From: Alphaproteobacteria bacterium
GTDB taxonomy: Bacteria > Pseudomonadota > Alphaproteobacteria > Micavibrionales > Micavibrionaceae
DNA length: 45,452 nt
Direction: 5' to 3'
NCBI GenBank assembly: GCA_020443295.1
Contig: JAGRIJ010000031.1
Location: forward strand, 1-45,452
Of the stretch, positions 1 through 8,433 are shown in pieces. The notes beneath the pieces were generated by a model. That model saw nothing but the letters and a program-made list of their open reading frames with translations, made no database searches and was not told where the DNA came from. A program made the translations under genes and the position numbers. How positions within the stretch are numbered: the stretch's first letter is position 1; every line of letters begins with the position of its first letter.

Positions 1-814
1 TCCTTGTTTTCATGACGCCTTCCTGAAGGTCGGAGACAACATGGTTCAGCCGTTGCAGGGGGGTCGTGAATTCGCTTTCGGAATTGCTGCGCAAAATCTG
101 CAGGAGCTGGTTGCGGGTCAGCACCAGTTCGCTGACCATCGTCATCAGGTTTTCCAGCACATCGACATTCACACGCAGGGTTTGTGCCGCAAGCGAGCTT
201 TCCTTGTGCTGTCCCGTATCCTCGCTCGCTGCAGACGGTTTTGCTGCAGGCGGCGGCGGTGGGGCTGCCGATGCCACCGGCTTGGGAGCGAATTCCGAAG
301 GCCCGGGCGCGGCAAGGAACGCGGCCTCAAGATCTTCAAGAGACACTTCTCCGGGAGGTCCCTCCTCGGCGGCAGGAGGTTCGGGCGCTTTCGGAGGCGG
401 AGGAGGGGCTGCAGCAACCGCGCCCAGCCCTTTACCTTCATAAGCCGCATCCAGCTTGGCAATCAGGTCGCTGTCCGCACCCTCGGGCTCGGCCCCGGTT
501 TCCTCGATTTTACCGATAATGAATTTAATTCTGTCGATGGATTCAAAAATAAGGGTCACGTACTCCGGTGTGACTTCCAGTTCCCCGTCCCGGAACCGCC
601 CCAGCACATTTTCGGCATGGTGAGCGGTCTTTTCAAGGCGGGGCAGGCTCAAAAACCCGCACGTTCCCTTGATGGTATGCATCAGGCGAAAGATTTTGCC
701 CAGCAGGTTCTTGTCATTGGGGTTTTGTTCCAGATTCACCAGATCAAGATCAAGCTCAAGCTCATCAAGGCTTTCATTGGTTTCTGTCAGAAATTCTGCA
801 ACAAGATCATCCAT
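1..814 (-). CDS. cheA: Chemotaxis histidine kinase CheA, N-terminal part (runs off the left edge)
   Basis: CheA is the cytoplasmic kinase of the chemoreceptor array; it autophosphorylates on its Hpt domain and passes phosphate to CheY/CheB. The 271 visible residues start at the ATG at 812-814, preceded by GGGGA. An Hpt domain fills about residues 1-105, with the phospho-accepting His46 in the motif LMHTIKGTCGF. A Pro/Ala-rich linker follows (about 125-210), and then the start of the dimerisation helices (LRVNVDVLENLM to GVMKTR at the edge). No CheY-binding P2 domain can be made out between Hpt and the dimerisation domain, only the low-complexity linker. The catalytic ATPase and CheW-like domains must lie beyond position 1. 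The upstream region holds CtrA-like and GANTC sites, so cell-cycle control is likely (inference). Confidence 0.93.
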   Translation of the reverse strand, partial: MDDLVAEFLTETNESLDELELDLDLVNLEQNPNDKNLLGKIFRLMHTIKGTCGFLSLPRLEKTAHHAENVLGRFRDGELEVTPEYVTLIFESIDRIKFIIGKIEETGAEPEGADSDLIAKLDAAYEGKGLGAVAAAPPPPPKAPEPPAAEEGPPGEVSLEDLEAAFLAAPGPSEFAPKPVASAAPPPPPAAKPSAASEDTGQHKESSLAAQTLRVNVDVLENLMTMVSELVLTRNQLLQILRSNSESEFTTPLQRLNHVVSDLQEGVMKTR

Positions 815-866
815 CGGTTTTTCCCCGGTCACACACAACAGCCAAGTCTGCCAAGATATCTATAAT

Positions 867-905
867 GACTCACGAATCTTAAGACAGCTTTAACAAAAGA
901 TTAAC
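867..905 (-). promoter_or_regulatory. Predicted CtrA box pair plus two GANTC sites in front of cheA
   Basis: Three TTAA half-sites lie at 879-882, 890-893 and 901-904, each separated by exactly 7 bases, and the last two are followed by C. This gives two overlapping matches to the known CtrA consensus TTAA-N7-TTAAC. Directly beside them are GACTC (867-871) and GAATC (874-878), both GANTC sites for the CcrM methyltransferase. An AT-rich ATTATA (866-861 on the minus strand) could serve as the -10 element, placing the TTAA array over the -35 region, the usual place for CtrA activation. The next start codon downstream is that of cheA, 53 bp from the nearest GANTC. Binding itself is inferred. Confidence 0.68.
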
Positions 906-947
906 GCAGAGCAGGAGGGGTTACGCAGCGTAAAGAAAAAATAAGGG

Positions 948-972
948 AAAAAATCCTGTGAGAAATACAGGA
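948..972 (-). terminator. Probable intrinsic terminator after chpT
   Basis: On the minus strand TCCTGT (972-967) pairs with ACAGGA (959-954) around a 7-base loop, followed at once by a run of six T. The stem is only 6 bp, so strength is uncertain. It lies 37 bp past the chpT stop and would separate chpT transcription from the cheA promoter. Confidence 0.5.
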
Positions 973-1008
973 GTAGGCAATGAAATCCATTTCCCTAAAA
1001 CAGGATAC

Positions 1009-1647
1009 TCAAGCGGCGCGCAAGCTCAAGAGAATTGATCCTGCGGGGCTTTCAAGAACGTGGATAGAATAGCCGTAATGGCTGAGCAACAGGTGGGTGA
1101 GATAGGGATGGATCGTCTTGGGTTCAAGATTGCCCGGTTTCGCCGTCCCGAAAAGAGCATCCCGGTAACCCTCGCGGAACCCGGCATTCTCGCCCTCGGA
1201 TTTAAGATGCGTGCTGCCGTCCCCCCCGTCAAAAACACAAACGGTGCCGCCCTTCGGAAGAGTATCAATCAGGGCCAGAAGCAGACACATCAGGATTTTA
1301 CAAAATCCTGTCGGCGGCTCGCTGAGACCCAGCGGCGCAAAGGGGTCCCAGTCCTGCTCGATTCGGCCGTCCCCGGCAACGTAATCTCCAAACGCTTTAT
1401 GCACGTCCTCGGGTTTGATCGAGGCATCGCTTCCCCCCGCCCCGTAGGCAAGGCGAAAGACTTTAAGTTTGACGGAGGCCTGCTCGGCGCTGAAGGCGAT
1501 CAGCTTGACCGCTTCTGCGTCCATGGCCTCACCGGCTTCTTCGAGAAATTCGATTCCGTTGGAAACCGCCCCGATCGGACTGATCAGGTCGTGACAGACC
1601 TTGGAGGCCATCAGTTCCAGAACTTTTACGCACTCATTGGGCTTCAT
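1009..1647 (-). CDS. chpT: Histidine phosphotransferase ChpT
   Basis: ChpT relays phosphate from the hybrid kinase CckA to CtrA and CpdR in the alphaproteobacterial cell-cycle phosphorelay. The 212-residue protein has the expected layout: an N-terminal two-helix dimerisation region with the phosphorylatable His19 in CHDLISPIGAVSNGIEFL, then a degenerate HATPase-like C-terminal domain (from about residue 95, SEPPTGFCKILMCLLLALIDTLPKGG) without obvious ATP-binding N and G boxes, as is known for this family. Start: ATG at 1647, with a weak GAG upstream. It follows the phosphohexomutase gene by 51 bp on the same strand and may be cotranscribed with galU and that gene. Its partner CtrA is encoded at the other end of the window; CckA is not seen. 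Confidence 0.88.
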   Translation of the reverse strand: MKPNECVKVLELMASKVCHDLISPIGAVSNGIEFLEEAGEAMDAEAVKLIAFSAEQASVKLKVFRLAYGAGGSDASIKPEDVHKAFGDYVAGDGRIEQDWDPFAPLGLSEPPTGFCKILMCLLLALIDTLPKGGTVCVFDGGDGSTHLKSEGENAGFREGYRDALFGTAKPGNLEPKTIHPYLTHLLLSHYGYSIHVLESPAGSILLSLRAA

Positions 1648-1698
1648 GCTTGAACTCGACAGGTTGATGAACGCAACCGCACCAGTGAAACCGATTCG

Positions 1699-3087
1699 CT
1701 AGGCAAATGCCAGATCGTATCCGAGTTTTTTTACTTCTTCCTTGGCCATGTCGGTCAGGCGCTTCAGACCGTCCGCGCTGCTGCTTTCTGCCCGCGCCAC
1801 CAGAACGCTCTGCGTGTTGGAGGGGCGCAGCAGCCACCAGCCATCCGGCGTGGAAACCCGCACCCCGTCGATATCGTCGACGGAAACATCGGGCGCATTT
1901 CTGGCTTTCAGGCTTTCATAGACGCGGGGGACAAGGTCGAACTTCTCTTCTTCCTTCACCTCGAACCGTACCTCCGGCGTATTGAACAGCACGGGCAAAT
2001 GAGCGGTCAGGCCCGACAAGCCGCCCTGTGCAGGCGACAGAGCGTTCAGCAGCCGCACGGCGCAATAAAGCGCATCGTCATACCCGTAATAGGTATCGGC
2101 AAAAAAGATATGCCCGCTCAGCTCCCCGGCCAGAGGCGCTTTCAGTTCGGCCATCTTGTCCTTGATCAGCGAGTGTCCGGTCTTCCACATGATAGGATTG
2201 CCGCCCAGTTTCTTGATCTCATCGAACATGACCTGCGAGCATTTCACATCGCCGATAATGGAGGCGCCGGGCTGGTTCTTCAAAACCTCCTTCGCATAGA
2301 TTGTCATCAGGATATCGCAACGCAGGACCGTACCGTTTTCGTCCACCACGCCGATCCGGTCGCCGTCCCCGTCAAAAGCGATTCCCAGATCGCAGGCATT
2401 GTCTTTGACGGCCTTCTGAAGGTCGACAAGATTCTTGTCGACCGTGGGATCGGGGTGATGATTGGGAAAGTTGCCGTCGATTTCGGGGTAGAGAATGACA
2501 TGGGTTCCGGGAATCTTGCTGGTCAGCATTTTCAGAACTTCGCCGCTGGCGCCGTTTCCGGAATCCCACGCAACCCGCATATCGCGCGTCAGTTTAAGAT
2601 CCTTGATCAGTCGCGTAACATAATCGTTTTTAATGTCGACATCGGTGCGCGATCCTTGCCCGGAGGCAAAGTCGCCCGCAGCGGAGATCCGGCCGATCTC
2701 CTGGATTTTTTCGCCGAACACCGGCCCGGTCTGCAACGCCATTTTAAAACCGTTATAATCCGGAGGGTTATGCGATCCCGTCACCATGATCCCGGCATCC
2801 GCCTTGCGGTGCTTGACCGCGAAATACAGCATCGGCGTAGGACCCAGACCGATAAAACACACATCCATGCCCGTTTCAATCAGCCCGTCCGTCAGCGCTT
2901 GGGAGAGAGCAGGGGAACTGTGCCGCCCGTCATAGCCCACGCAAACGGTTTTCCCGCCAAGCCCGGCGACGTACGTGCCGAACGCGCGACCGAGCGCGAA
3001 CGCGTCCTCCTCGGACAGGTTCTTGCCGATCTGCCCGCGAATATCGTATTCGCGCAGGATCGTAGGATCGAATGTATAGGCGCCCAT
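1699..3087 (-). CDS. Phosphomannomutase/phosphoglucomutase (alpha-D-phosphohexomutase)
   Basis: Interconverts hexose-6-phosphate and hexose-1-phosphate, feeding sugar nucleotides for envelope polysaccharide. Family motifs appear in order: the phospho-serine loop VTGSHNPPDYNGFK (Ser105), the metal loop AFDGDGDRIG, the sugar-specificity loop GELSGHIFF and the phosphate-binding RPSNTQSVLVARAE near the C terminus. About 462 residues, normal for the AlgC/ManB type; the exact hexose preference cannot be read. The start chosen is the ATG at 3087, which sits behind a strong purine-rich stretch (GAGAGAGAGAG). A longer form from the ATG at 3126 would overlap the galU stop by 8 bases, but it adds a basic tail that most homologues lack. 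It lies directly downstream of galU, whose product uses glucose-1-phosphate, so the pair forms a logical UDP-glucose unit. Confidence 0.9.
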   Translation of the reverse strand: MGAYTFDPTILREYDIRGQIGKNLSEEDAFALGRAFGTYVAGLGGKTVCVGYDGRHSSPALSQALTDGLIETGMDVCFIGLGPTPMLYFAVKHRKADAGIMVTGSHNPPDYNGFKMALQTGPVFGEKIQEIGRISAAGDFASGQGSRTDVDIKNDYVTRLIKDLKLTRDMRVAWDSGNGASGEVLKMLTSKIPGTHVILYPEIDGNFPNHHPDPTVDKNLVDLQKAVKDNACDLGIAFDGDGDRIGVVDENGTVLRCDILMTIYAKEVLKNQPGASIIGDVKCSQVMFDEIKKLGGNPIMWKTGHSLIKDKMAELKAPLAGELSGHIFFADTYYGYDDALYCAVRLLNALSPAQGGLSGLTAHLPVLFNTPEVRFEVKEEEKFDLVPRVYESLKARNAPDVSVDDIDGVRVSTPDGWWLLRPSNTQSVLVARAESSSADGLKRLTDMAKEEVKKLGYDLAFA

Positions 3088-3118
3088 AACCGGAACTCTC
3101 TCTCTCTTTATATTAGAC

Positions 3119-4003
3119 TTAGGCATAGCGCTTGAGAACCTCTTTCACACTGTGGGCAATTTCAGGATCGGACAACCCGTAAGCGATATTCGCCTCGATA
3201 AAACCGGGACGGCTGCCGCAATCATAGCTCTTCCCGTCAAACCGCATCGCGTTGAACGGCTGTTTGCCGATCAGCTTGGCCATCGCGTCGGTCAGCTGGA
3301 TTTCGCCGCCTGCGCCGGTTTCAAAGGCGCTTAAGTATTCGAACAGTTCCGGCTGGAAAATATACCGCCCCACGACCGAAAGGGTGGAGGGCGCTTTCGC
3401 GGGTTCAGGTTTTTCAACCAGCCCGTCAACGGGCATGATCGCAAGGCTCTCGTCCTTGGTATCGATAATCCCGTATTTATTCGTCTCCGCGCGCGGAACC
3501 TCCTCGACGGCGATCAGGTTCCCCCCGGTCTTCTGATACACATCGACCATCTGCTTCAGGCATGATTCCTTGCCCTTCATCAGCACATCAGGCAGCAGGA
3601 CGGCAAACGGTTCATCGCCGATAATCTTCGCCGCGCACCACACCGCATGGCCGAGGCCCAGGGGCTTGGGTTGCCGCGTACAGAAAAGATGCCCGGCGGG
3701 AATTTCGCTCTCGCGCACTTTTTCAAGCAGCGCGGTCTTACTGCGCGCTTCCAGCGTGGCTTCGAGTTCCGCCTGATAATCGAAATGCTCTTCAAGCAGT
3801 TCCTTGTGCCGCCCGGTGATGAAAATAAAATCCTCGATCCCGGCCTGCCGGGCTTCCTCGACGACATGCTGAATCAGCGGACGGTCGCAGACAGGCAACA
3901 TCTCCTTGGGCATGGCTTTGGTGGCGGGGAGGAATCTTGTGCCCAGTCCCGCCACGGGGAAGACGGCCTTTTTGACCGGGCGTGCAGTTATGTTCTTACT
4001 CAT
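3119..4003 (-). CDS. galU: UTP-glucose-1-phosphate uridylyltransferase
   Basis: Makes UDP-glucose from UTP and glucose-1-phosphate in the cytoplasm for polysaccharide and glycolipid synthesis. The 294-residue protein has the nucleotidyltransferase signature near the N terminus (VFPVAGLGTRFLPATKAMPKEMLP, residues about 14-37), FITGRHKELLEEHFD, and the later motifs GLGHAVWCA, VLLPDVLM, VGRYIF and GGEIQLTDA that are typical of GalU. Length matches the family (about 290-300). The first gene of a minus-strand series galU, phosphohexomutase, chpT; its stop overlaps the alternative upstream start of the mutase. The 110-bp region in front carries two back-to-back GANTC sites. Confidence 0.94.
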   Translation of the reverse strand: MSKNITARPVKKAVFPVAGLGTRFLPATKAMPKEMLPVCDRPLIQHVVEEARQAGIEDFIFITGRHKELLEEHFDYQAELEATLEARSKTALLEKVRESEIPAGHLFCTRQPKPLGLGHAVWCAAKIIGDEPFAVLLPDVLMKGKESCLKQMVDVYQKTGGNLIAVEEVPRAETNKYGIIDTKDESLAIMPVDGLVEKPEPAKAPSTLSVVGRYIFQPELFEYLSAFETGAGGEIQLTDAMAKLIGKQPFNAMRFDGKSYDCGSRPGFIEANIAYGLSDPEIAHSVKEVLKRYA

Positions 4004-4024
4004 CGTTCTGACCGTTTCTCATGT

Positions 4025-4034
4025 GATTCGAGTC
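4025..4034. promoter_or_regulatory. Two abutting GANTC (CcrM) sites upstream of galU
   Basis: GATTC (4025-4029) and GAGTC (4030-4034) lie end to end 22 bp before the galU start. GANTC is the target of the cell-cycle methyltransferase CcrM in Alphaproteobacteria. A regulatory role here is inferred only from position; no CtrA box with 7-base spacing was found beside them. Confidence 0.3.
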
Positions 4035-4113
4035 GCGTTAATACTTGCCACGCCGGAGCGGGCGATGCAACTCTTTGCAAGACACATGCCTAACAATCTG
4101 ACCTTATGAAAAC

Positions 4114-4935
4114 CTAACCCGGCGGGCGGACATGCCCCTTGATCTTTTCCGGCCCCAGCTCGACGACCAGCTTGCGCACTTCCTGCCTCGCGGTGAGTTG
4201 CGAAAGCGTCAGCGGATGCTCCTTGCTTTCCTTCAGGTCGAGCAGGGTCAGCCCCTTGAGGAAAAGTTCCTTGAAAATCACGCGCTCGTGAAACCCCGGC
4301 GCGATCCGGAACCCGAAAGGCTCAGCCAGCGATTTCAGGACTTTCCCCACATCCTGCTTGTTGCGGGCGTTCAGGGACGCAAGCCGGTTGCGCATGACGA
4401 TCCAGTCGATCGTCCCGCCATCCCTCAGCTTGCGCTGGTTGCGCTGGTCCTGCACCATCTTGGTGTAAATCGAAGGACCCTTGATAGTAAAAGTATCGGG
4501 ATCGATATCGGCCAGAAGGTCAAGGTCGATAAAACTGTCGTTCATCGGCGTAATCAGCGTATCGGCATGGCTGTGCGCGAGCCGGCTGAGAAAACTGTCG
4601 GTTCCGGGCGTATCGATGATGATGAAATGATGGCTCGCGCCCAGCTCCTGCAGCGCCAGCGTCAGGAATTCCTGCTCCTCCGCCCGCTGATCGACGACCG
4701 TATCCGCCTCGCTGCGGGGAATCGCCATGTGCGTGGGGCTGGGCAGGTGATCGCGCGTGGAGGTGATGAAATCAAAGCGTTTCTTGAGATAGCGGGTAAA
4801 CGTGCCCTGCCGCGCATCGAGGTCGATGCTGCCCACCTTGTAGCCCAGCCGGAGCAGGGCGACCGCCGTATGCATGGCCGCGGTCGATTTCCCCGACCCG
4901 CCTTTTTCATTTCCGAAAACAATAATATGCGCCAT
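4114..4935 (-). CDS. mipZ: Division-plane positioning ATPase MipZ (ParA/MinD family)
   Basis: MipZ forms a gradient from the ParB-bound poles and inhibits FtsZ polymerisation so that division occurs at mid-cell. The 273-residue protein begins with the deviant Walker A IIVFGNEKGGSGKST (about residues 4-18), then IDLDARQGTFTRYL, the Walker B-like FIIIDTPGTDSFLSRLAH and the family-specific TPMNDSFIDLDLL. The C-terminal half (WIVMRNRLASLNARNKQDV, GFRIAPGFHERVIFKELF, GLTLLDL) follows Caulobacter MipZ closely and separates it from ordinary ParA or MinD. The gene stands alone on the minus strand, divergent from the aminopeptidase P gene. The 57-bp divergent region contains one GANTC (4982-4986); mipZ is a CcrM-dependent gene in Caulobacter, so this may matter (inference). 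Confidence 0.93.
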   Translation of the reverse strand: MAHIIVFGNEKGGSGKSTAAMHTAVALLRLGYKVGSIDLDARQGTFTRYLKKRFDFITSTRDHLPSPTHMAIPRSEADTVVDQRAEEQEFLTLALQELGASHHFIIIDTPGTDSFLSRLAHSHADTLITPMNDSFIDLDLLADIDPDTFTIKGPSIYTKMVQDQRNQRKLRDGGTIDWIVMRNRLASLNARNKQDVGKVLKSLAEPFGFRIAPGFHERVIFKELFLKGLTLLDLKESKEHPLTLSQLTARQEVRKLVVELGPEKIKGHVRPPG

Positions 4936-4992
4936 ATCTTGTGTCTTGATAGGAAGCGACCTTAGTATTAAAGGGAAACACGAGTCAGAGGG

Positions 4993-6786
4993 ATGATGAC
5001 AGAAAACGCATTACAAGTTCAAGACAGGCTGGCTGCTTTTCGCACAAAGATTGCCGAAATAGGGCTGGACGGCTTTATTGTGCCGCGCACCGACGAATAC
5101 CAGAGCGAGTTTCTGGCCCCGTATGCCCTGCGCCTTGAATGGCTGACCGGATTTACAGGCAGCGCTGGAATCGCGGTGATTCTTAAAGACAAGGCTGTGG
5201 TTATGAGCGACGGGCGCTATACGATTCAGCTTGGGAAGGAAGTCGATCCCGAACTTTTCGAGACGGCCGACAGTACGAAAGCTTCGGTTGGGGAATGGCT
5301 GTCCAGGAAAGCGGAGAAGGGGCAGCGCATCGGTTTTGATCCCCGTTTACATACTCCCAGGCAAATGGAAGCCATACATAAGAAGATGGAAGACAAAGCC
5401 GTATTGGTTGCCGTAAGCGATAATCCTGTCGACGCGGTTTGGACCAACCGCCCCGGAAAACCGATGAACCCGGCAGAACTCTTTCCCGATGAAGTAGCCG
5501 GCAGCACGTCCGCGCAAAAACGGGAAAGGATCGCAGCGCTGATCAGGGAAAAAGGCGCCGAGGCCTGCTTGCTGACCACGACGGATTCCATCTGTTGGCT
5601 CCTGAATGTGCGCGGGCGGGACGTTCTCTACACGCCCGTCATTCTCTCCCACGCGATTCTTTACGCGGACGGTTCGCTCGACTGGTTCCTTGATCCGCGG
5701 AAAGTTCCTGCGAACCTCGCCACGCATCTCGGGGAGCAGGTGCGCGTCTTCTCGCACGAACAGATGGCCGGTCATCTGGCAAAATTTTCGGGCCGGAAAA
5801 TCATGTTTGACAGGGAAAAGGCCTCGCTCTGGTTTGAAAAGAACCTCAAGGACTCAGGGGCGGAACTGGTCGAGGCACTCGACCCCATCGAACGCCCAAA
5901 GGCCGTGAAAAGCGAAACTGAAATCGAAGCCGTCCGGCAGGCGCACATCCGCGATGCCATTGCTGTTATCCAGCTCCTGCATGAAATCGATATGGAGGCC
6001 CACAAGGGCCGCATGACCGAAACCGGAATTGACGAAAGAATCCAGATGTTCCGGGCGCAGCAATTCGGCTATCAGGGGCCGAGCTTCGCGACAATCGCGG
6101 GCTATAACGAAAACGGCGCCATCATCCATTACCGGGCCATGCCGGAAACCGGCAAACAGATCGTGCCTCCCGGCCTGCTGCTGGTAGATTGCGGCGGCCA
6201 GTACATGTGGGGAACGACCGACATCACCCGGACTATTGCGATCGGGCCGCCCACCCCCGAAATGAAAAAACATTATACCCTTGTTCTCAAAGGTCATGTT
6301 GCGCTCTCCCGGGCAAAATTCCCGGAGGGGGCGACGGGAATACAGCTCGATACGTTCGCCCGCCAGCATCTCTGGGACGCAGGATTGGATTTTGCGCACG
6401 GAACCGGCCACGGTGTGGGGTGCTATCTGGGCGTGCATGAAGGCCCGGTCTCTATCTCTCCGCGTTGCAGGGAAAAGCTGGAAGAAGGAATGCTGCTGAC
6501 CAACGAACCGGGCTATTATCTGGAAGGATCCTACGGGATCCGGATCGAGAATATCATGCTGGTCCGTCTGGAGAAAAAGGAAGAGGATGGAAAAAAACTT
6601 TTCGGCTTCAAGACCCTGACCCTTGTTCCCTACGACCAGAAGCTGATCGACAAGGAACTTCTGACCTCCGATGAACTCTCATGGCTGCGGGGCTACTATC
6701 TCGATATAGAGGAAACGATCGGCCCTCATCTGCGTCCTGAAATGCAGAAATGGCTGAAAAAGCAAACAGCCTTCATTCTGGAATAA
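4993..6786 (+). CDS. Long-form Xaa-Pro aminopeptidase (aminopeptidase P, M24B)
   Basis: Removes an N-terminal residue that precedes proline; a cytoplasmic dinuclear metallopeptidase. At 597 residues this is the three-domain form related to eukaryotic XPNPEP1 rather than the shorter E. coli PepP. Two creatinase-like N-terminal domains (about 1-310) precede the pita-bread catalytic domain. The five metal ligands are visible: Asp in LLVDCGGQY, Asp in GTTDITRTIA, His in FAHGTGHGVGCYLGVHE, Glu in LTNEPGYY and Glu in GIRIENIMLV. A C-terminal extension (WLRGYYLDIEETIGPHLRPEMQKWLKKQT) is also typical. Two ATGs in a row follow AGAGGG; the second (4996) has the better spacing. Monocistronic and convergent with the next gene. 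Confidence 0.93.
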   Translation: MMTENALQVQDRLAAFRTKIAEIGLDGFIVPRTDEYQSEFLAPYALRLEWLTGFTGSAGIAVILKDKAVVMSDGRYTIQLGKEVDPELFETADSTKASVGEWLSRKAEKGQRIGFDPRLHTPRQMEAIHKKMEDKAVLVAVSDNPVDAVWTNRPGKPMNPAELFPDEVAGSTSAQKRERIAALIREKGAEACLLTTTDSICWLLNVRGRDVLYTPVILSHAILYADGSLDWFLDPRKVPANLATHLGEQVRVFSHEQMAGHLAKFSGRKIMFDREKASLWFEKNLKDSGAELVEALDPIERPKAVKSETEIEAVRQAHIRDAIAVIQLLHEIDMEAHKGRMTETGIDERIQMFRAQQFGYQGPSFATIAGYNENGAIIHYRAMPETGKQIVPPGLLLVDCGGQYMWGTTDITRTIAIGPPTPEMKKHYTLVLKGHVALSRAKFPEGATGIQLDTFARQHLWDAGLDFAHGTGHGVGCYLGVHEGPVSISPRCREKLEEGMLLTNEPGYYLEGSYGIRIENIMLVRLEKKEEDGKKLFGFKTLTLVPYDQKLIDKELLTSDELSWLRGYYLDIEETIGPHLRPEMQKWLKKQTAFILE

Positions 6787-6801
6787 TCGGAAAACTTTAT
6801 A

Positions 6802-8289
6802 TCAGGGCTTTGCTTTTTGTTCCGTCGGCACAGGAGGGTCGACCTTGGTTTCTTTTTCTTTAGGATCTTGCGCTTTTTTTGGCCCTTGACCGTCAGGCGA
6901 CGGGGAAGCCTCAGGCGCGTCCTTCCCTCCCTCATGTTCAGCATCAGGAAGACCAAGCTTGATAGTGGCTTTCAGGGTCTGCGTATCATCCGAAGGGGAT
7001 GAAGCGTTTTTAGAAGATGAAGTCGCAGGCGCTTCCGGTTTCCCGGGAGGAACTTGGACTCCGGGAATATCGTTTTCCCCGTCCTCTTCCTGTTCGTCGT
7101 CATGAACACTGTCCTCAAAGTCATCGTAATTGGCATTTGTTTCAGCGGTGTCTGCGCCGGCATTTTCCTTCTCATAGCTCTTCTCGGGATGGAATTTTAC
7201 GAGCGAGAAAAGGGTCTTGCCCAAAGGGGATTCGACATGAGGATACGACCCAAGATATTCAAGAACCACAACTCCGTCATCGTTAAACAGGGCCTGAATA
7301 ATAACGGCAGTCATATAAGGGTGCTTTTCCAGCCCCCGCATCCTGATTTTGGTAGAGATAATACCGTATTTATCATCCGGAGCCATTCTCTCGTCAAATT
7401 TCAAATTATCGCGGGTCACGTTTGTGACATATTTTGAAATATGTTCCGCGAAAAGAAGCGTTTTGACATCATCAAAATTCTTTTTTTGCTTAATTTTATA
7501 TCCAAAAAAATTAAAGAAAGTTTTGTACCCCAAGACAGGATCTTTGAGCGTATACCGTCCTTTTTCACGCATCTGGTTAGAAACGAATCTCGGCGGACCG
7601 AGAGCAAAGGTATTCGCTTTTTCCGGAAGAACAAGGGTAAACAACCCGAGAGGAGACTCATATTCCTCCCACCCGTCGCCGGGCTTTCCATCGATAGTCG
7701 CTGCTCCGTCATAAAGTTTAAGAGAATCAAAAAAATCATTGGACCGGAAAGAATACATGGAAGACTGGGGGCCGGAAAGGGCAGCTTCAACCCTTGAAAC
7801 GTCCGTATACATCACTTTAATGCGCATGCCTTGCTCGACGCCGTCTTTTTCGAAAGTGAAATAGAACTCCTTTCCAGGAAAGCCAAAATCATCAACGTCT
7901 TTTTGCGATTCTATTTTTCCACCCATGGCTTTTGCAAATTTTTGATACTTGTAGTAATCACGGGCCAGTAGATCGTTAACTTTCGACTTTCCTAAGCCTT
8001 TTCCCGTAGTTTGATCCACCTTGATGGAATAAACTTTATTTGGAGCGTTAGGGTTATCGTCATCCTCGACCTCCGAAACGACTTCAACCCTGAAGATGAC
8101 AGTGTGTTCGTCAACACGCAGGGGATTGGATCGGATTTTGTAATTGGAAGGAAAACGGGCATCGAAAGCCCCCGAGATGGATTTATGATATTCCCAGTTG
8201 ATTTTTGCTACAGCGACACCGCTTGTAAGCAGCAAAAAAATGCCAAAAACAACCCAAAACAGGCGAATTTTGCCGTATTTCATCATCAT
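6802..8289 (-). CDS. Exported or membrane-anchored protein of unknown function with acidic, proline-rich tail
   Basis: I do not recognise this family. The ATG at 8289 (first of three ATG codons) is preceded by GAGGAAACCAAG; a GTG seven codons earlier lacks a good site. A short basic N terminus and one hydrophobic segment (LFWVVFGIFLLLTSGVAVA) suggest a signal peptide or anchor. The rest divides into two similar-looking parts: each starts with a W/E-Y-beta motif (INWEYHKSISGAFDARFPSNY; GWEEYESPLGLFTLVLP), so an internal duplication is possible. From about residue 390 the chain is low in complexity, first Asp/Glu-rich (FEDSVHDDEQEEDGENDIPG), then Pro/Ser/Lys-rich to the end, which suggests an extended periplasmic tail. 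Monocistronic, between the rpsU terminator and the aminopeptidase gene. A surface or periplasmic role is inferred. Confidence 0.75.
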   Translation of the reverse strand: MMMKYGKIRLFWVVFGIFLLLTSGVAVAKINWEYHKSISGAFDARFPSNYKIRSNPLRVDEHTVIFRVEVVSEVEDDDNPNAPNKVYSIKVDQTTGKGLGKSKVNDLLARDYYKYQKFAKAMGGKIESQKDVDDFGFPGKEFYFTFEKDGVEQGMRIKVMYTDVSRVEAALSGPQSSMYSFRSNDFFDSLKLYDGAATIDGKPGDGWEEYESPLGLFTLVLPEKANTFALGPPRFVSNQMREKGRYTLKDPVLGYKTFFNFFGYKIKQKKNFDDVKTLLFAEHISKYVTNVTRDNLKFDERMAPDDKYGIISTKIRMRGLEKHPYMTAVIIQALFNDDGVVVLEYLGSYPHVESPLGKTLFSLVKFHPEKSYEKENAGADTAETNANYDDFEDSVHDDEQEEDGENDIPGVQVPPGKPEAPATSSSKNASSPSDDTQTLKATIKLGLPDAEHEGGKDAPEASPSPDGQGPKKAQDPKEKETKVDPPVPTEQKAKP

Positions 8290-8376
8290 CTTGGTTTCCT
8301 CGGACTTCACACGCTCTCTTCTAACTTAACGAGGGAATATTAAGATTCCCTGCCTGAAATATAAGGCATTCTAAAC

Positions 8377-8410
8377 AAAAAACTGCCAACGTCAAAATTG
8401 GCAGTTTTTT
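8377..8410 (-). terminator. Strong intrinsic terminator of rpsU
   Basis: Perfect 13-bp inverted repeat: AAAAAACTGCCAA (8377-8389) pairs with TTGGCAGTTTTTT (8398-8410) around an 8-base loop. It has T-runs on both strands, so it can act in either direction, but it lies 23 bp past the rpsU stop and before the divergent-facing upstream end of the next gene, which makes rpsU its natural target. Confidence 0.88.
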
Positions 8411-8433
8411 ATACCAAAGGTTAAGAGAGCGTT

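Noticed and set aside
41..865. Plus-strand frame at the left edge
   Set aside because: Shadow of cheA on the opposite strand, which has an intact Hpt motif.
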